Shown: positions 1-10,229 of the stretch, piece after piece | How positions within the stretch are numbered: position 1 is the stretch's first letter | Layout: each line of letters opens with the position of its first letter | Assembly (NCBI RefSeq): GCF_026151205.1 | Contig: NC_087079.1 | Coordinates: 4,483,230 to 4,547,229, forward strand | Source of the DNA: Bolinopsis microptera | Lineage: Eukaryota; Ctenophora; Tentaculata; Lobata; Bolinopsidae | Reading direction: 5' to 3' | Length of the DNA: 64,000 nt | Made by a program: the position numbers and the translations under genes | Notes under the pieces: generated by a model | Told to the model about the DNA's origin: nothing | What the model saw: only the letters and a program-made list of their open reading frames with translations | Databases searched by the model: none

Positions 1-1650
1 ATGAGTGTTACAGTTAAAATTGATGGTCATTATTGAACAGAAACGGTTCATTGACACATAGTTGAAGAAAGAAATTAAAAAGGGTAATAAATGTGGTCTG
101 TGGAGTGGTTTATATGTGTTTATGTTACAGTGTACGCGTGCGCGCGCGCGCGCGTACTTAACCATCTGTAGGCCAACATATTTAGTTTATGCTTAATTTC
201 TTTATATATTTTGTCACCACTAGAGTGCCCAATACTTTTAGTGAAGGTGTAATGTAAAACGGTTAACCACCAACTGTGGTATATCAAAAAAACCCCAAAA
301 GTGTACGCGTGCGCGCGCGCGCGTACTTAACCACCTGGAATGGCACAGCATTGAGATATCACCGTAATTCCAAAAGCAGAGTACACCATCCAGGTGCCCA
401 AAACTTTTGGCTATGGTCCCAATACCATAAAACCTTAGATGTGGCCATAATGTGGTTAAAACATGTTGATTTTGGACCTTCGGTCAACAGAAGCCATCAC
501 AAATTAACCATTATTCAGCACAATCTGACCTTTTGGTGCCTTATTTTGTTTTGATATTTGATTATGAGAGATAGCTGAAGGATAATAAGTGATTTTAAAG
601 ATAATGCAACAAAATGTGTGGCCGTATGGCGGTTAAAACGACCAAAAACACTGATTTTGGTCAATTTTAGACCTTTATTAACCATGATGGACGCAACATA
701 GGACTCAGCAATGTTTCTGGTCATATAAATGAGCAGGTAGTTATATCTAGATAATGTAGCATGGCCAGCTATAGCTTTACAAAGCTAATATGTGCTCTAA
801 AAATGGTTAATTAGTGCAAATATAGGGTATTTTCGAGACATTTTAACCACCTTAGCTGCACATTGATCGGAATGCATGAACTTGGGGTCAATTGTGCATT
901 TGCGAACAAATATACACTCATTTGGATAGCAAAGCATTATCTGAAGTTCATATTGTGGTTAATTTTCACTTTAATAGATGCCTTGTTCAACAGCCTAGCA
1001 AGTAATATAGCCCTTTTAACCACTTTTATGACAACATTTCTTGATAACTTTTATCAAGACCCTTCAAATGTCCTTTGTTGACCATAAAATGTTGACTAAA
1101 ATCATTAATAATGTTTTTATTGGTGGTTAACAACAAATTTTGACATTTTAACCATCTTTTTAGCACTTTTTACGAATATTAACCACCTCAAATCAACCAT
1201 ACTATTAAATTGCACATTTGTGATAAAAAATTATCATCCATGCACAAATGAACAACCAACACTATACATCTATAATCAGAGCAATATTTATAGCTCACCG
1301 TTCATCTTCAATTTAACCACCATTAGGACCACAAAATGCCCCCCATGAGGTTTGAAAACTTTTGTAATAGTTGCACCATGATATGATCTCAATATAATGA
1401 CTATTCAGTTCATAATATCATATCTCAAAATGGTGGTTAACCCTAAAACTGGTATTTTAACCACCATAGTGGCCACATAGATGACCCATTAACCACAATT
1501 ATTCAACATAACCGTACTGCAGTGTTTTGTGCACCAGAAAAACATCACTCCAACATTGAGATTAACCACAATGAGCTGCAACATAATGTTGAAGTCAACA
1601 TACTCAAATTGTGTGAAAAAAGTCAATGTCCACCAAGTTTCCCCAGATTT
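1..1650. repeat. Motif-dense non-coding stretch (TTAACCA repeats), cut by window edge
   Basis: I see no gene here. The 7-mer TTAACCA or its complement TGGTTAA occurs about 18 times, mostly as TTAACCACC/GGTGGTTAA, in both orientations (for example near 158, 262, 327, 452, 504, 678, 804, 843, 956, 1016, 1124, 1148, 1179, 1314, 1434, 1457, 1489, 1561). Chance would give well under one. Two copies of a palindromic alternating CG block (131-157 and 301-326) each run straight into a TTAACCA motif. The architecture resembles the element at 59328-62068. No terminal inverted repeat can be seen because the left end lies outside the window; a transposon is an inference. Confidence 0.6.
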
Positions 1651-1850
1651 GCTGCTATTGCTGTACAGGAATGTATATTTTATAATTATAATGTACTTTA
1701 CTACAGGAATGTATAGATCTGCATATATAACTAATGTTATAGCCCCAGAAAGAACCTTAATAATTACATAAGTTTTATAAAGTCAGGGTTTGAAAAGAAA
1801 ACCTTTATTTCATGTAGCTCCATTTCGGTTTCCTTAATTTAAATTATATA

Positions 1851-2152
1851 TTACTGTAGTAGTACTGTAGTAGTACTGTAGTAGTACTGTAGTAGTACTG
1901 TAGTAGTACTGTAGTAGTACTGTAGTAGTACTGTACACATAGTACTGTAGTAGTACTGTGGTAGTACTGTGGTAGTACTGTGGTAGTACTGTGGTAGTAC
2001 TGTAGTAGTACTATACTGTAGTAGTACTGTAGTAGTACTGTAGTAGTACTGTAGTAGTACTGTAGTAGTACTGTAGTAGTACTGTAGTAGTACTGTGGTA
2101 GTACTGTAGTAGTACTGTAGTAGTACTGTAGTAGTACTGTAGTACTTTAGTA
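1851..2152. repeat. 11-bp minisatellite
   Basis: About 27 copies of an 11-bp unit close to ACTGTAGTAGT, with GTGGTAGTACT variants in the middle. The long reading frame on the minus strand is only a product of the repeat. The 390 bp between it and the protease gene show no gene; a promoter would be expected there but no clear motif is seen. Confidence 0.9.
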
Positions 2153-2542
2153 TTTTAGTATGGGTGAAGTACCAGTAATACTGTATTTTAGTAGAGACAA
2201 AATCATAAAAATCCAAAACCGTAAAAGGCATTATAGTTGAAATATTACTTCGGCGTTTTATGTAATGTAGCAGTAGTTGTCCCCAATAAAAACACATCGC
2301 AACGCTGAAATGGTAAGATTGTTCGTCAAGTTGATTAATTTATCAAGTCGGCAGATGGTAGGGCGGTTAAATATAATCAAATTTTAACCGACATGATTTG
2401 ACACCTCAGGTGCGATTCTTTATACAAAATCTTACTCTAATTTCCTAAAGATCTGCTACAATGTTTTTCAATTGTTTTCTACATTTAATTTAAAAGCGCA
2501 GTCTTACGATTTCTTCAACCATCATATTTCTCAAACTCTAAA

Positions 2543-3676
2543 ATGTACCTGTTGGTTTTACAGCTGCTTTGCTGCGTAACAGCAGGCCATATCGACTACA
2601 GTGGCGTCCTGAACAGCTCCACTAAACTTCAGTATCTGTTTAAAGACTACTCCACACACTTTAACCTAAACCAGTTTCCTACCAGCGAGCTAGGATTGAG
2701 AGTCAGACTGTTCCGGAGGGAACTGCAGGATATATCACGTGACAACAAGTTGAACCGATGGGGGGCTGATTTAAATCAGTTCTCTGTGCTGACTTCAGAG
2801 GAGAAATCACAATATTTGGGTATGAACATATCTTCTGTTCTGCTGCATTCTCTTTCTACCACGGAGAACACAAACCAGCTCCAACTTTCTGAAGACGGAG
2901 CTGAAATGAAGGACTGGAGAAGTGGGGACCTGGTGACAGGAGTCAAACACCAGGGTAAATGCGGGAGTTGCTGGAGCTATGCTGCTGTTGGACCCATGGA
3001 GACTGTCTACGCCCAAGTCACAGGTAAGTTAAAGCAGTTCTCAGAGCAGGAGTTTGTGGACTGTGCCTACGCGGAGTCGTACGACTCATGTCGGGGCGGC
3101 TGGGTCACAACACCCTGGAACTACGCTGTGAAGTCAGGTCGGTTAGCTACACAGAGTGCTCTTCCTTACCTTGGTACTGATAGAAAGTGTGATGTAAGTT
3201 CCACCCACAACGGTCTAATAGCTGCTAAACTAACCGGTTACACATTCCTCGGATCAGGTGAACACAAGGTTATCTCCGGTCTCTCCGGTGGGGTTCTAGC
3301 AGCAGGGTTCAGAGTCTCTAACTCATTCTTTAGGTACAGTTCTGGCATCATAGCTGACGACACGTGTTACTCTGACTTCAGGGGCTACCACGCTGTTACC
3401 ATAGTGGGGTACACCCCTAGAGCTGTCATTGTGAAGAATAGCTGGGGTGTACACTGGGGAGAGAAAGGGTACTTCAACTGGGCACGAGGCCATGAGGGGT
3501 GCAACCTGTACAGTTATACTAGCACTGTGGAGATGAAGGTGACAGGAGAGGAGGATGGGGATGAGGCGTATAAAGCGGAGGAGGGAGAGGAGCCTTGTGT
3601 TGTGACTGATCCGGGGTGTCCGTGTGGGACTGTCAGGTGCGGGGATGAAATGTGTAGACACGAACACATGTGCTAG
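2543..3676 (+). CDS. Papain-family (C1A) cysteine protease, cathepsin-like, intronless
   Basis: A 377-residue secreted or lysosomal cysteine protease in one uninterrupted frame. The N-terminus (MYLLVLQLLCCVTAG) is a signal peptide. Residues about 27-90 form an I29 inhibitory propeptide with an ERFNIN-like helix (RVRLFRRELQDISRDNK) and NRWGADLNQFS. The mature domain has the oxyanion Gln137 and catalytic Cys143 (HQGKCGSCWSYAA), His283 (GYHAVTIVGY) and Asn299 (VKNSWGVHWGEKGYF), so it should be active. Odd points are the divergent central region and an acidic linker plus a Cys-rich tail (about 335-377, six Cys) not found in ordinary cathepsins. The start is the first Met of the signal peptide. 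It lies on the same strand just upstream of the first recognised CatSper2 exon. No close subtype (L, B, F) is assigned. Confidence 0.93.
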   Translation: MYLLVLQLLCCVTAGHIDYSGVLNSSTKLQYLFKDYSTHFNLNQFPTSELGLRVRLFRRELQDISRDNKLNRWGADLNQFSVLTSEEKSQYLGMNISSVLLHSLSTTENTNQLQLSEDGAEMKDWRSGDLVTGVKHQGKCGSCWSYAAVGPMETVYAQVTGKLKQFSEQEFVDCAYAESYDSCRGGWVTTPWNYAVKSGRLATQSALPYLGTDRKCDVSSTHNGLIAAKLTGYTFLGSGEHKVISGLSGGVLAAGFRVSNSFFRYSSGIIADDTCYSDFRGYHAVTIVGYTPRAVIVKNSWGVHWGEKGYFNWARGHEGCNLYSYTSTVEMKVTGEEDGDEAYKAEEGEEPCVVTDPGCPCGTVRCGDEMCRHEHMC

Positions 3677-3715
3677 AACCTTGTACTGACCCTGTCTTGT
3701 GCTAGAACGGGTGGG

Positions 3716-4431
3716 CGACAATTGACCCCCCGACAATTGACCCCCCGACAATTGACCCCCCGACAATTGACCCCCCGACAATTAACCCCCCGACAATTGA
3801 CCCCCGACAATTTACCCCCCGACAATTGACCCTCCGGCTGACCTTGACCCTGACCCAGGACCCGGGACCCAGGACCCAGGACCCAGGACCCAAGACCCAG
3901 GACCCAGGACCCAAGACCCAGGACCCAGGACCCAGGACCCAGGACCCAGGACCCTGACCCTGACCCTGACCCTGACCCTGACCCTGACCCTGACCCTGAC
4001 CCTGACCCTGACCTGACCCTAACCCTAACCCTAACCCTAACCCTGACCCTGACCCTGACCCAGGACCCTAACCCTAACCCTAACCCTAACCCTAACCCTA
4101 ACCCTAACCCTAACCCTAACCCTAACCCTAACCCTAACCCTAACCCTAACCCTGACCCAGGACACTGACCCTAACCCTAACCCTAACCCTAACCCTAACC
4201 CTGACCCAGGACCCTGACCCAGGATGCCGATCCAGGACCCTGACCCTAACCCGATCAATTGACCCCAGTGTAATTACATGGGGGGTCAATTGTCGGGGGG
4301 TCAATTGTCGTACTAAACCCTAGATTTCGCGACAATTGACCCCAGTGTAATTACATAGGGGTCAATTGTCGGGGGGTCAATTGTCGGGGGGTCAATTGTC
4401 GGGGGGTCAATTGTCGGGGGGTCAATTGTCG
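3716..4431. mobile_element. Inverted-repeat element built from CGACAATTGACCCC units, telomere-like core
   Basis: It begins 40 bp after the protease stop codon. The left end is several head-to-tail copies of CGACAATTGACCCCCC and the right end is the same unit in opposite orientation (GGGGGGTCAATTGTCG, several copies). Between them lie GGACCCA, CCCTGA and CCCTAA tandem blocks, then two small hairpins sharing the core CCCCAGTGTAATTACAT. There is no ORF. The paired ends suggest a non-autonomous transposon or fold-back; family unknown. Confidence 0.6.
4014..4205. repeat. Interstitial telomere-type repeat (CCCTAA)n
   Basis: More than 20 copies of CCCTAA, broken by CCCTGACCCAGGA interruptions and preceded by (CCCTGA)n at about 3950-4013 and (GGACCCA)n at about 3856-3950. 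CCCTAA is the metazoan telomere hexamer. It sits inside the inverted-repeat element, not at a chromosome end, since genes continue on both sides. Confidence 0.9.
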
Positions 4432-4979
4432 CGGTACCGCTAGAACATATTCGGAGTGTAAGAACACTGTGCTAGAGTATTGTAAATTGTTTAAGGATAG
4501 TTACTTTTTGGATGTAGAATATGTATTATTTAGCGTCGTTATTAATGGAATTAAAGATTGATGCCTGTTGTTTTAATACACAATGTGTTCAAAATTAATA
4601 AGAATTGAAAAACTTGCTATTGTTTATAATTCATAGGACCAAAATCAAATCTTTAACAAGTCGCCACATAATCATAAATTGTGTAGTTCAATCTATTAAG
4701 ATTTGTGTTCAACAAAGCAACAAAACAATTCATTCCTTTTCTCCCATTGCAATGGGTTTATAACTCAAACCAAATTTACAAATAATAATAATTCAAGATG
4801 AGTCAGACAGCGCGGTGGTAAATTTAAAATAAGTAGATTATAATCTTGTCTACAATTTTTTATATCCGAGAAAATGCCGAAAATCTGAAAAACAAGCTAT
4901 TATAGCTCACCAAACTTTAATTAACTGATATTGTATTTGCAAAGTTAGTATAAATATACACTTTGAACTATATTTTCAG
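4432..4979. other. Non-coding stretch before the first visible CatSper2 exon
   Basis: No exon, repeat or RNA gene is recognised. I searched both strands for the missing S1-S3 segments of CatSper2 and did not find them here. It ends in a good 3' splice site (ATATTTTCAG). Confidence 0.5.
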
Positions 4980-7900
4980 TCAGCTATACCGGAAGTTTTA
5001 AGACTGTTTATGACTCAAGCTAATAATGGGGATAATAACGATGTCGTCTCTCAAATCGCTGCATACATCAGGACATTCAAAATACTGCGCTCACTGAAGA
5101 TGGTATGTTTCTATAGACTATGTTTCGATACTGTGAAACTTTTATTTCTAGTCTCTAGACTACTTTGACGCCACGAAAAAGGATAAGATATTACTCGAAG
5201 GACCCACGATCATTAGTTACGCGAACAGTGCCTGTGTAAACTAAGTTTGCTTTACAGATAGCAAGATTTGGAAGTTTGAAGATAATAGTAATGACCATCC
5301 TTCAAGCGTTCCAGTCCATGGTGTTCATTCTAGTTCTGCTTCTCTCTATAGCTTACATTTTTGCTATCATGGCTGTCGTCTTCTTCAATACTGATAATCC
5401 TGAACTCAACGAATTCCAGGGAGCTTTTGAGTAAGTTACCTGTAATAGCTTTCACTATGCTTTTTGCCCTAAAAATGGATAGATTTAAACGGCGGGCGGG
5501 CGGCTGCCCCGTTATTTGTTACCAGTTTTGATACTTTGTCGTGAACTTGTCGTGAAGAAGAACGAGAGACTTACAGACGAGTAGAAAATACTACTGAGCC
5601 CTACAGACGAAATGCGCTTCCCAAATTCAGCATTGCTTCGTCAGGATACACTACGTATCCCCCAACCATCAACAAGCCACGAGTAGAAAACCAAGAGAAT
5701 AAGACTGCCCAAGATGAGTCTTTTTTATTGAAGCTCATAGAGAACATGAAGGCTGGTTTTCAGGAACAAATCGATGGCCTGAGAAACGAGATTATCATCG
5801 GGAGGGGGAAAGAGGTCCAACGCCAACCGATTCCCCAGCAACTGAACCCCACGGAGCTACCATGCCACCCCGCAACTCGAGCTGTTCCGGGACTGCACCC
5901 GCCCATCCCATACCCGTACATGATGGCACCACAGTGGTTCAGCCAGAACTTTCCACCATTGTCCTCTTAAATGGACAGAGCGTATCTCCGGCAGCTACTA
6001 GCAGCTCTAGATGGAAACTACCCTACATCCAGGAAACCATCATCGAAGGAAGTAGCTGCCCCCCACCATTCATAGCCATAACCGAGTCATGGCTAAAGAG
6101 TTACATCTCTGACGCTCAGGTGCAGATAAAAGACTATCAATCGTTCAGATCTGATAGACCAGAGAGAGTAGGAGGAGGTTGCCTCCTCTATGTTCATGAC
6201 CAGCTAGTGGTAACAGAAACCGATCACTACGAGGATAGAAGCAATAACATGGTCATGTGTTATGTTAAGTCATGCAACACCCTTTTTGCTACTGTCTACA
6301 GGCCCCCTGGAGCAGATACTTCGGGCTGGAAGAACTTACTAGACAGACTGCAAGCCAAAATAGACGCGATCTCAGAAAATACAACGGTGCCAGACATATA
6401 CGTTGTTGGAGATTTCAACTATCCAGAGATAGACTGGGAACATGGAGGCTTAAGAAGTGAAGCCAGGTGTCATGACTTTATAGAGTTTATAGACCGTAAC
6501 TTTCTAACACAGGTCGTAAACCAGTCAACAAGAGAAGGTAGCACCCTAGATCTTGTACTTACAAATGTTCCTAGGTATGTCGCAGAAGTAAAGGTGAACC
6601 CCACATCTTTATCAGACCACAGCTTGGTCGAAATTCAGCTTGGTTTTAATATGACTGGAAGAAAGAAGAACGAAACCAGCAAGATCGACCCAAACTCTTT
6701 CAGGGCAGTTGACTATCACAAAGCCGATTTTGTGGCAATCAGTGATTGCCTTCAGAAAGTCGACTGGCTGAAGCTCTGGGAACTCTGTGACGAGGACTTG
6801 AACGCTTTTCTGGAATTGTTCAAGCTAACAGTGCTCCAGATTACCTTGGAGTTCTCCCCAAAGAAAGAGAGTGCAGCGGAGATTACCTCAAGAAAGAGAA
6901 GAGGGAATAAGCACGTTTATGTCATGAAAAGAAGACGAAGGAAGATGAATGCTAGGATACGTGCATTACAGGAAATGAATCCTAGCTCGAGTTTAATCCC
7001 TAAACTGAAAACGGAGGTTTCACTGCTGTGTTACTCCATACAGGAAGGGACCCTTGAGAAACTGAACAAAAAAGAACTCCGGGCAGTCGATGCAATAAAG
7101 AAGAACCCCAAATACTTCTTTTCGTATGCCAAGCGTCTCCAGAAGACCAGATCTACGATCCCGGTGTTGAGAGATGAGACTGGGGCATTAGTGGACGACC
7201 CCAGTATCAAGGCAGAGTTACTTCAGAAGCAGTACCAGAAGGTATTTAGTAACCCTATGAGTGCCGATATTGATGAATGTATGAAGAGCCAAGGATTACC
7301 TCAGGGACTGGATTCCGGATTCAACGAGCTAAGCTTCACAAGAAAAGATATCATTGAAGCATTAGGAGAACTGGATCCCTATTCAGCCGCACCTGACGGA
7401 GAGATTCCTGCTAGGATACTCACAGCCTGCAAAGAACAACTTGCAGACCCGCTAACACTCCTCTGGCAGGAATCGTTCAGCAGTGGGTATATACCAGCGG
7501 AATTAAAGACCCAATATATCACCCCTATCTATAAGAAGGGGGACAGAACGGACCCAGCAAACTATAGACCAGTGTCTTTAACCTCGCACATCATAAAGAC
7601 ATTTGAGCGTGTAATCAGAAAAAACCTGGTTCGTCATCTGGAAGAGAACATGATGATCAATACGAACCAGCATGGGTTCAGAAAAAAGAGGAGTTGCATG
7701 ACGCAGCTTCTCAGTCACATCGAACAGATCTACAAATCACTCAACAATGATGAAGAAGTTGATGTGATTTACCTCGACTTTGCCAAAGCTTTTGACAAGG
7801 TCGACCATGCAGTGCTGCTAGCCAAGCTTGGTCGATACGGAATTGGTGGTCAGGCTTTAAGGTGGATCAAAGAGTTTTTGCTAAACAGAAAACAAACAGT

Positions 7901-10229
7901 CGTTGTTGAAGGTCACAAATCATCCTTCCAGCCAGTGGCAAGTGGGGTGCCACAAGGGACAGTCCTAGGACCGATCCTATTTATCCTGTACATCAACGAT
8001 CTGTTGAACAGCATTAGCTATAGTAACGGATTCAGCTTTGCAGACGACACAAAGCTGATTGGGGCTATCCGAGGAATGAGTAGTGTGGAGTTACTGCAAG
8101 ATGATCTCAACATAGTCATCGAGTGGTCACGTGTTAACAACATGGAGCTACACGAAAAGAAGTTTGAGGTTGTAAACTACCCCCTGAATGGATCAAAAGC
8201 TCTAAGAGAGCTCCCGTTCTACCCAGAGACTGTTGAATACACTACACCAAAAGGACACGCAATATCACCACAGGAAACTGTCAGAGACCTTGGAGTGTAT
8301 GTTAGCAGCAGTAGGTCATGGGGTCCTCACATTGAGAAGACAGTTCAAGGAGCTAGAAAAATGGCGGCTTGGACATTGAGTGCCTTTAGAGACCGGTCAC
8401 AAGTAGTCATGCTGACTTTATACAAAAGCATGGTTCGCTCCAAGCTAGAGTACTGCTGTCCAGTCTGGAACCCTACAAAAGTCACAGAGATACAAAAGCT
8501 GGAGACTGTACAGAGATCCTTTACTAGAAAGATATCTGGCTGCCGTGATCTCCAGTACTGGGACAGGCTGAAGAAGCTTAAGTTGATGTCCCTTCAGAGG
8601 CGGAGAGAGCGTTATTCTATTATTCATGTATGGAAAATTCTTAATGAACATGCTCCAAACGATACGGGCTTCGAGTTCAAGTCTCATCAAAGGCATGGTA
8701 TTAAGGCAGAGATCCCAGCCATGAACAAAAACGCACAGTTGTCGGTAAGAACAGATTACGACAACAGCTTTAGAGTTAGAGCAGCTCAGCTCTTCAACGT
8801 GCTCCCATCGGAGCTCCGGAGTATCACATTGCTAGACAGTTTCAAAGTTGGTCTAGGCAGATTTATGGAACAGTACCCAGACACACCACCGGTTCCGGGA
8901 TACACTCCGACAAACGATAACTCAATGCTGAGCTGGAGGAGGACGCACTCGATGCAGTTGTCCTGAGCACGCCCTGCCAAACTCACCAAAACGTACCAAA
9001 ACGTACGTAACTTGTGAACCTAATACACATAGTCCACCACATTACAAATTGGCACTATTTCGTAAAACTTCAGCCTTTTTCAACATTTCTCTTTCTCTTC
9101 AGCAATCTGTACCGAGCGATGATCACGCTATTCCAACTATTTACCATGGATCAGTGGTATGCACTGTTGAAATACCTCTGGATAGACAACAGCAAGTTCG
9201 AGTCAACACTCTACATCATACTCTGGGTCCTTTTCGGAGCGTTCATCTTCAAAAACATTTTCGTTGGTATCATGGGTTGGTAAAAATCGTTCGCATAACA
9301 AGTTTAAGATGTCCATTTTCTTTCTCACGACTAGCTTGATCCCTCGGTAATGAATCCTCAACAATACCAGTCCAAATAAAAACACTACTTCAGTGAACAA
9401 CTTCCAAGACATTTCGAGGGAGATAACATCAGAGCAGGACCAGGCACTGGCAGAGGAGGCGAAGGAGTTAGCACGGCTGGAACTGTTGGAGGAGCTCAAC
9501 CAGGCGGAGATGGAGGGGACTGGTGAGGACGATGAGACAATGTCTACCGTCCACAGTGAAACATCGTTAGTGAAATAACCGGAATAAAATGATCGTTGAT
9601 TATAATTATCATAGATATCACGTATATATATAGATATCACGTATAATATATAGCAATTAGCAATCAAAGAGAATATAAAACAAACAAAAGTCTAAATTTA
9701 CCCATATGAACTACACTCGCCTAACAAGATCAAATTCTCTTTTTCATTTTTTGCTTAGTCATCAAGTTAATTCCAGCCCACCTGACCTTGAAGAATATAT
9801 TGAAGGGTGATTTACAACACAATACAATACATCTTATATCTTGTATCTTGTTGTTGATTTACAAGTTTCAGGTGTGACGGAGGAGCTATGGGTCGTACAG
9901 AGAGTGAGGTGGAGTGGGAGAGGATGTTGAAAGCTAACATGGAAGCTTTGGACGACCCCAGCAAACTCCCGGAGGTCGCGTGGCCTAAAGAACTTCTTTA
10001 TAGGTTACTTTCGATTTATTTTTCACATTTAGTGTTGAACTATGTGTGCCCAATGTTATGCGGCAATAATTTAACGTCATTTTGAGGGAACAAGGGAAAC
10101 CTTCACCACTGTCAACTTAAATTACTGTCAGTATATTTATCACGTGATAAAACTGTGCCAGGTACTACATCGTGATGGAGAAGATTTCACTAAATCTGCA
10201 AGAGGGAGAAGAAATTCAGAAACTATTAG
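4980..10229 (+). CDS. CATSPER2: CatSper2-like sperm calcium channel alpha subunit, 3' part of gene
   Basis: Pore-forming subunit of the sperm flagellar Ca2+ channel. Exons read by hand: 4980-5102 (S3 end and S4, IRTFKILRSLKM), 5258-5430 (S4-S5 linker and S5), 9103-9275 (pore and S6, FQLFTMDQWYALL with the CatSper TxDxW filter), 9394 to about 9570 (VNNFQDISREI and an acidic coiled stretch), 9872-10003 (WERMLKANMEALDDPS, AWPKELLYR), 10162-10229 (YYIVMEKISLNL). Phases join for the first three junctions and for 10003/10162; the donor ending the fourth exon and the final exon are unsettled. The DxWYALL filter, the VxNFQ after S6 and the C-terminal WP-LF/LYRY pattern fit CatSper2 best among CatSper1-4. 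S1-S3 exons are not in 3700-4980, so either they lie beyond the protease gene or the gene is 5'-truncated. The 3.7-kb second intron holds a LINE. Confidence 0.85.
5728..5970 (+). CDS. LINE upstream frame (ORF1 remnant or 5' part)
   Basis: An 80-residue frame with a short charged helical start (LIENMKAGFQEQIDGLRNEI) and a Pro-rich tail, overlapping the start of ORF2 in another frame. The frame stays open upstream of this Met. It may be the end of ORF1. It carries no zinc knuckle. Confidence 0.4.
   Translation: MKLIENMKAGFQEQIDGLRNEIIIGRGKEVQRQPIPQQLNPTELPCHPATRAVPGLHPPIPYPYMMAPQWFSQNFPPLSS
5862..8966 (+). CDS. LINE ORF2: endonuclease and reverse transcriptase
   Basis: An uninterrupted 1034-residue protein that makes target-primed DNA copies of the element. 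An AP-type endonuclease occupies about residues 60-265 (ITESWL, YRPPGADTSGW, VVGDFNYPEIDW, STLDLVLTN, LSDHSLVEIQL). Reverse transcriptase spans about 480-780, with YLDFAKAFDKVDH, the GVPQGTVLGPILFILYINDL block and catalytic FADD (SFADDTKL). A C-terminal region follows (LEYCCPVWNP, RAAQLFNVLPSELR, PGYTPTNDNS). No stop or frameshift breaks it, so the copy looks young. The endonuclease N-terminus is short, and the true start may lie upstream. Clade within CR1/Jockey is not certain. Confidence 0.9.
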   Translation: MPPRNSSCSGTAPAHPIPVHDGTTVVQPELSTIVLLNGQSVSPAATSSSRWKLPYIQETIIEGSSCPPPFIAITESWLKSYISDAQVQIKDYQSFRSDRPERVGGGCLLYVHDQLVVTETDHYEDRSNNMVMCYVKSCNTLFATVYRPPGADTSGWKNLLDRLQAKIDAISENTTVPDIYVVGDFNYPEIDWEHGGLRSEARCHDFIEFIDRNFLTQVVNQSTREGSTLDLVLTNVPRYVAEVKVNPTSLSDHSLVEIQLGFNMTGRKKNETSKIDPNSFRAVDYHKADFVAISDCLQKVDWLKLWELCDEDLNAFLELFKLTVLQITLEFSPKKESAAEITSRKRRGNKHVYVMKRRRRKMNARIRALQEMNPSSSLIPKLKTEVSLLCYSIQEGTLEKLNKKELRAVDAIKKNPKYFFSYAKRLQKTRSTIPVLRDETGALVDDPSIKAELLQKQYQKVFSNPMSADIDECMKSQGLPQGLDSGFNELSFTRKDIIEALGELDPYSAAPDGEIPARILTACKEQLADPLTLLWQESFSSGYIPAELKTQYITPIYKKGDRTDPANYRPVSLTSHIIKTFERVIRKNLVRHLEENMMINTNQHGFRKKRSCMTQLLSHIEQIYKSLNNDEEVDVIYLDFAKAFDKVDHAVLLAKLGRYGIGGQALRWIKEFLLNRKQTVVVEGHKSSFQPVASGVPQGTVLGPILFILYINDLLNSISYSNGFSFADDTKLIGAIRGMSSVELLQDDLNIVIEWSRVNNMELHEKKFEVVNYPLNGSKALRELPFYPETVEYTTPKGHAISPQETVRDLGVYVSSSRSWGPHIEKTVQGARKMAAWTLSAFRDRSQVVMLTLYKSMVRSKLEYCCPVWNPTKVTEIQKLETVQRSFTRKISGCRDLQYWDRLKKLKLMSLQRRRERYSIIHVWKILNEHAPNDTGFEFKSHQRHGIKAEIPAMNKNAQLSVRTDYDNSFRVRAAQLFNVLPSELRSITLLDSFKVGLGRFMEQYPDTPPVPGYTPTNDNSMLSWRRTHSMQLS

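Larger units (their letters stand above)
5500..8995 (+). mobile_element. Non-LTR retrotransposon (CR1/Jockey group), nearly complete, in CatSper2 intron
   Basis: It is inserted in sense orientation between CatSper2 exons 5258-5430 and 9103-9275. It consists of a GC-richer 5' leader, a short upstream frame, a 1034-codon ORF2 and a short 3' tail ending near the CCAAAACGTACC repeat at about 8980. Ends are approximate; I could not fix a target-site duplication. Confidence 0.85.

Noticed and set aside
1851-2297. 148-codon minus-strand frame
   Set aside because: Mostly the 11-bp minisatellite translated; low-complexity Tyr/Ser/Thr/Leu sequence.
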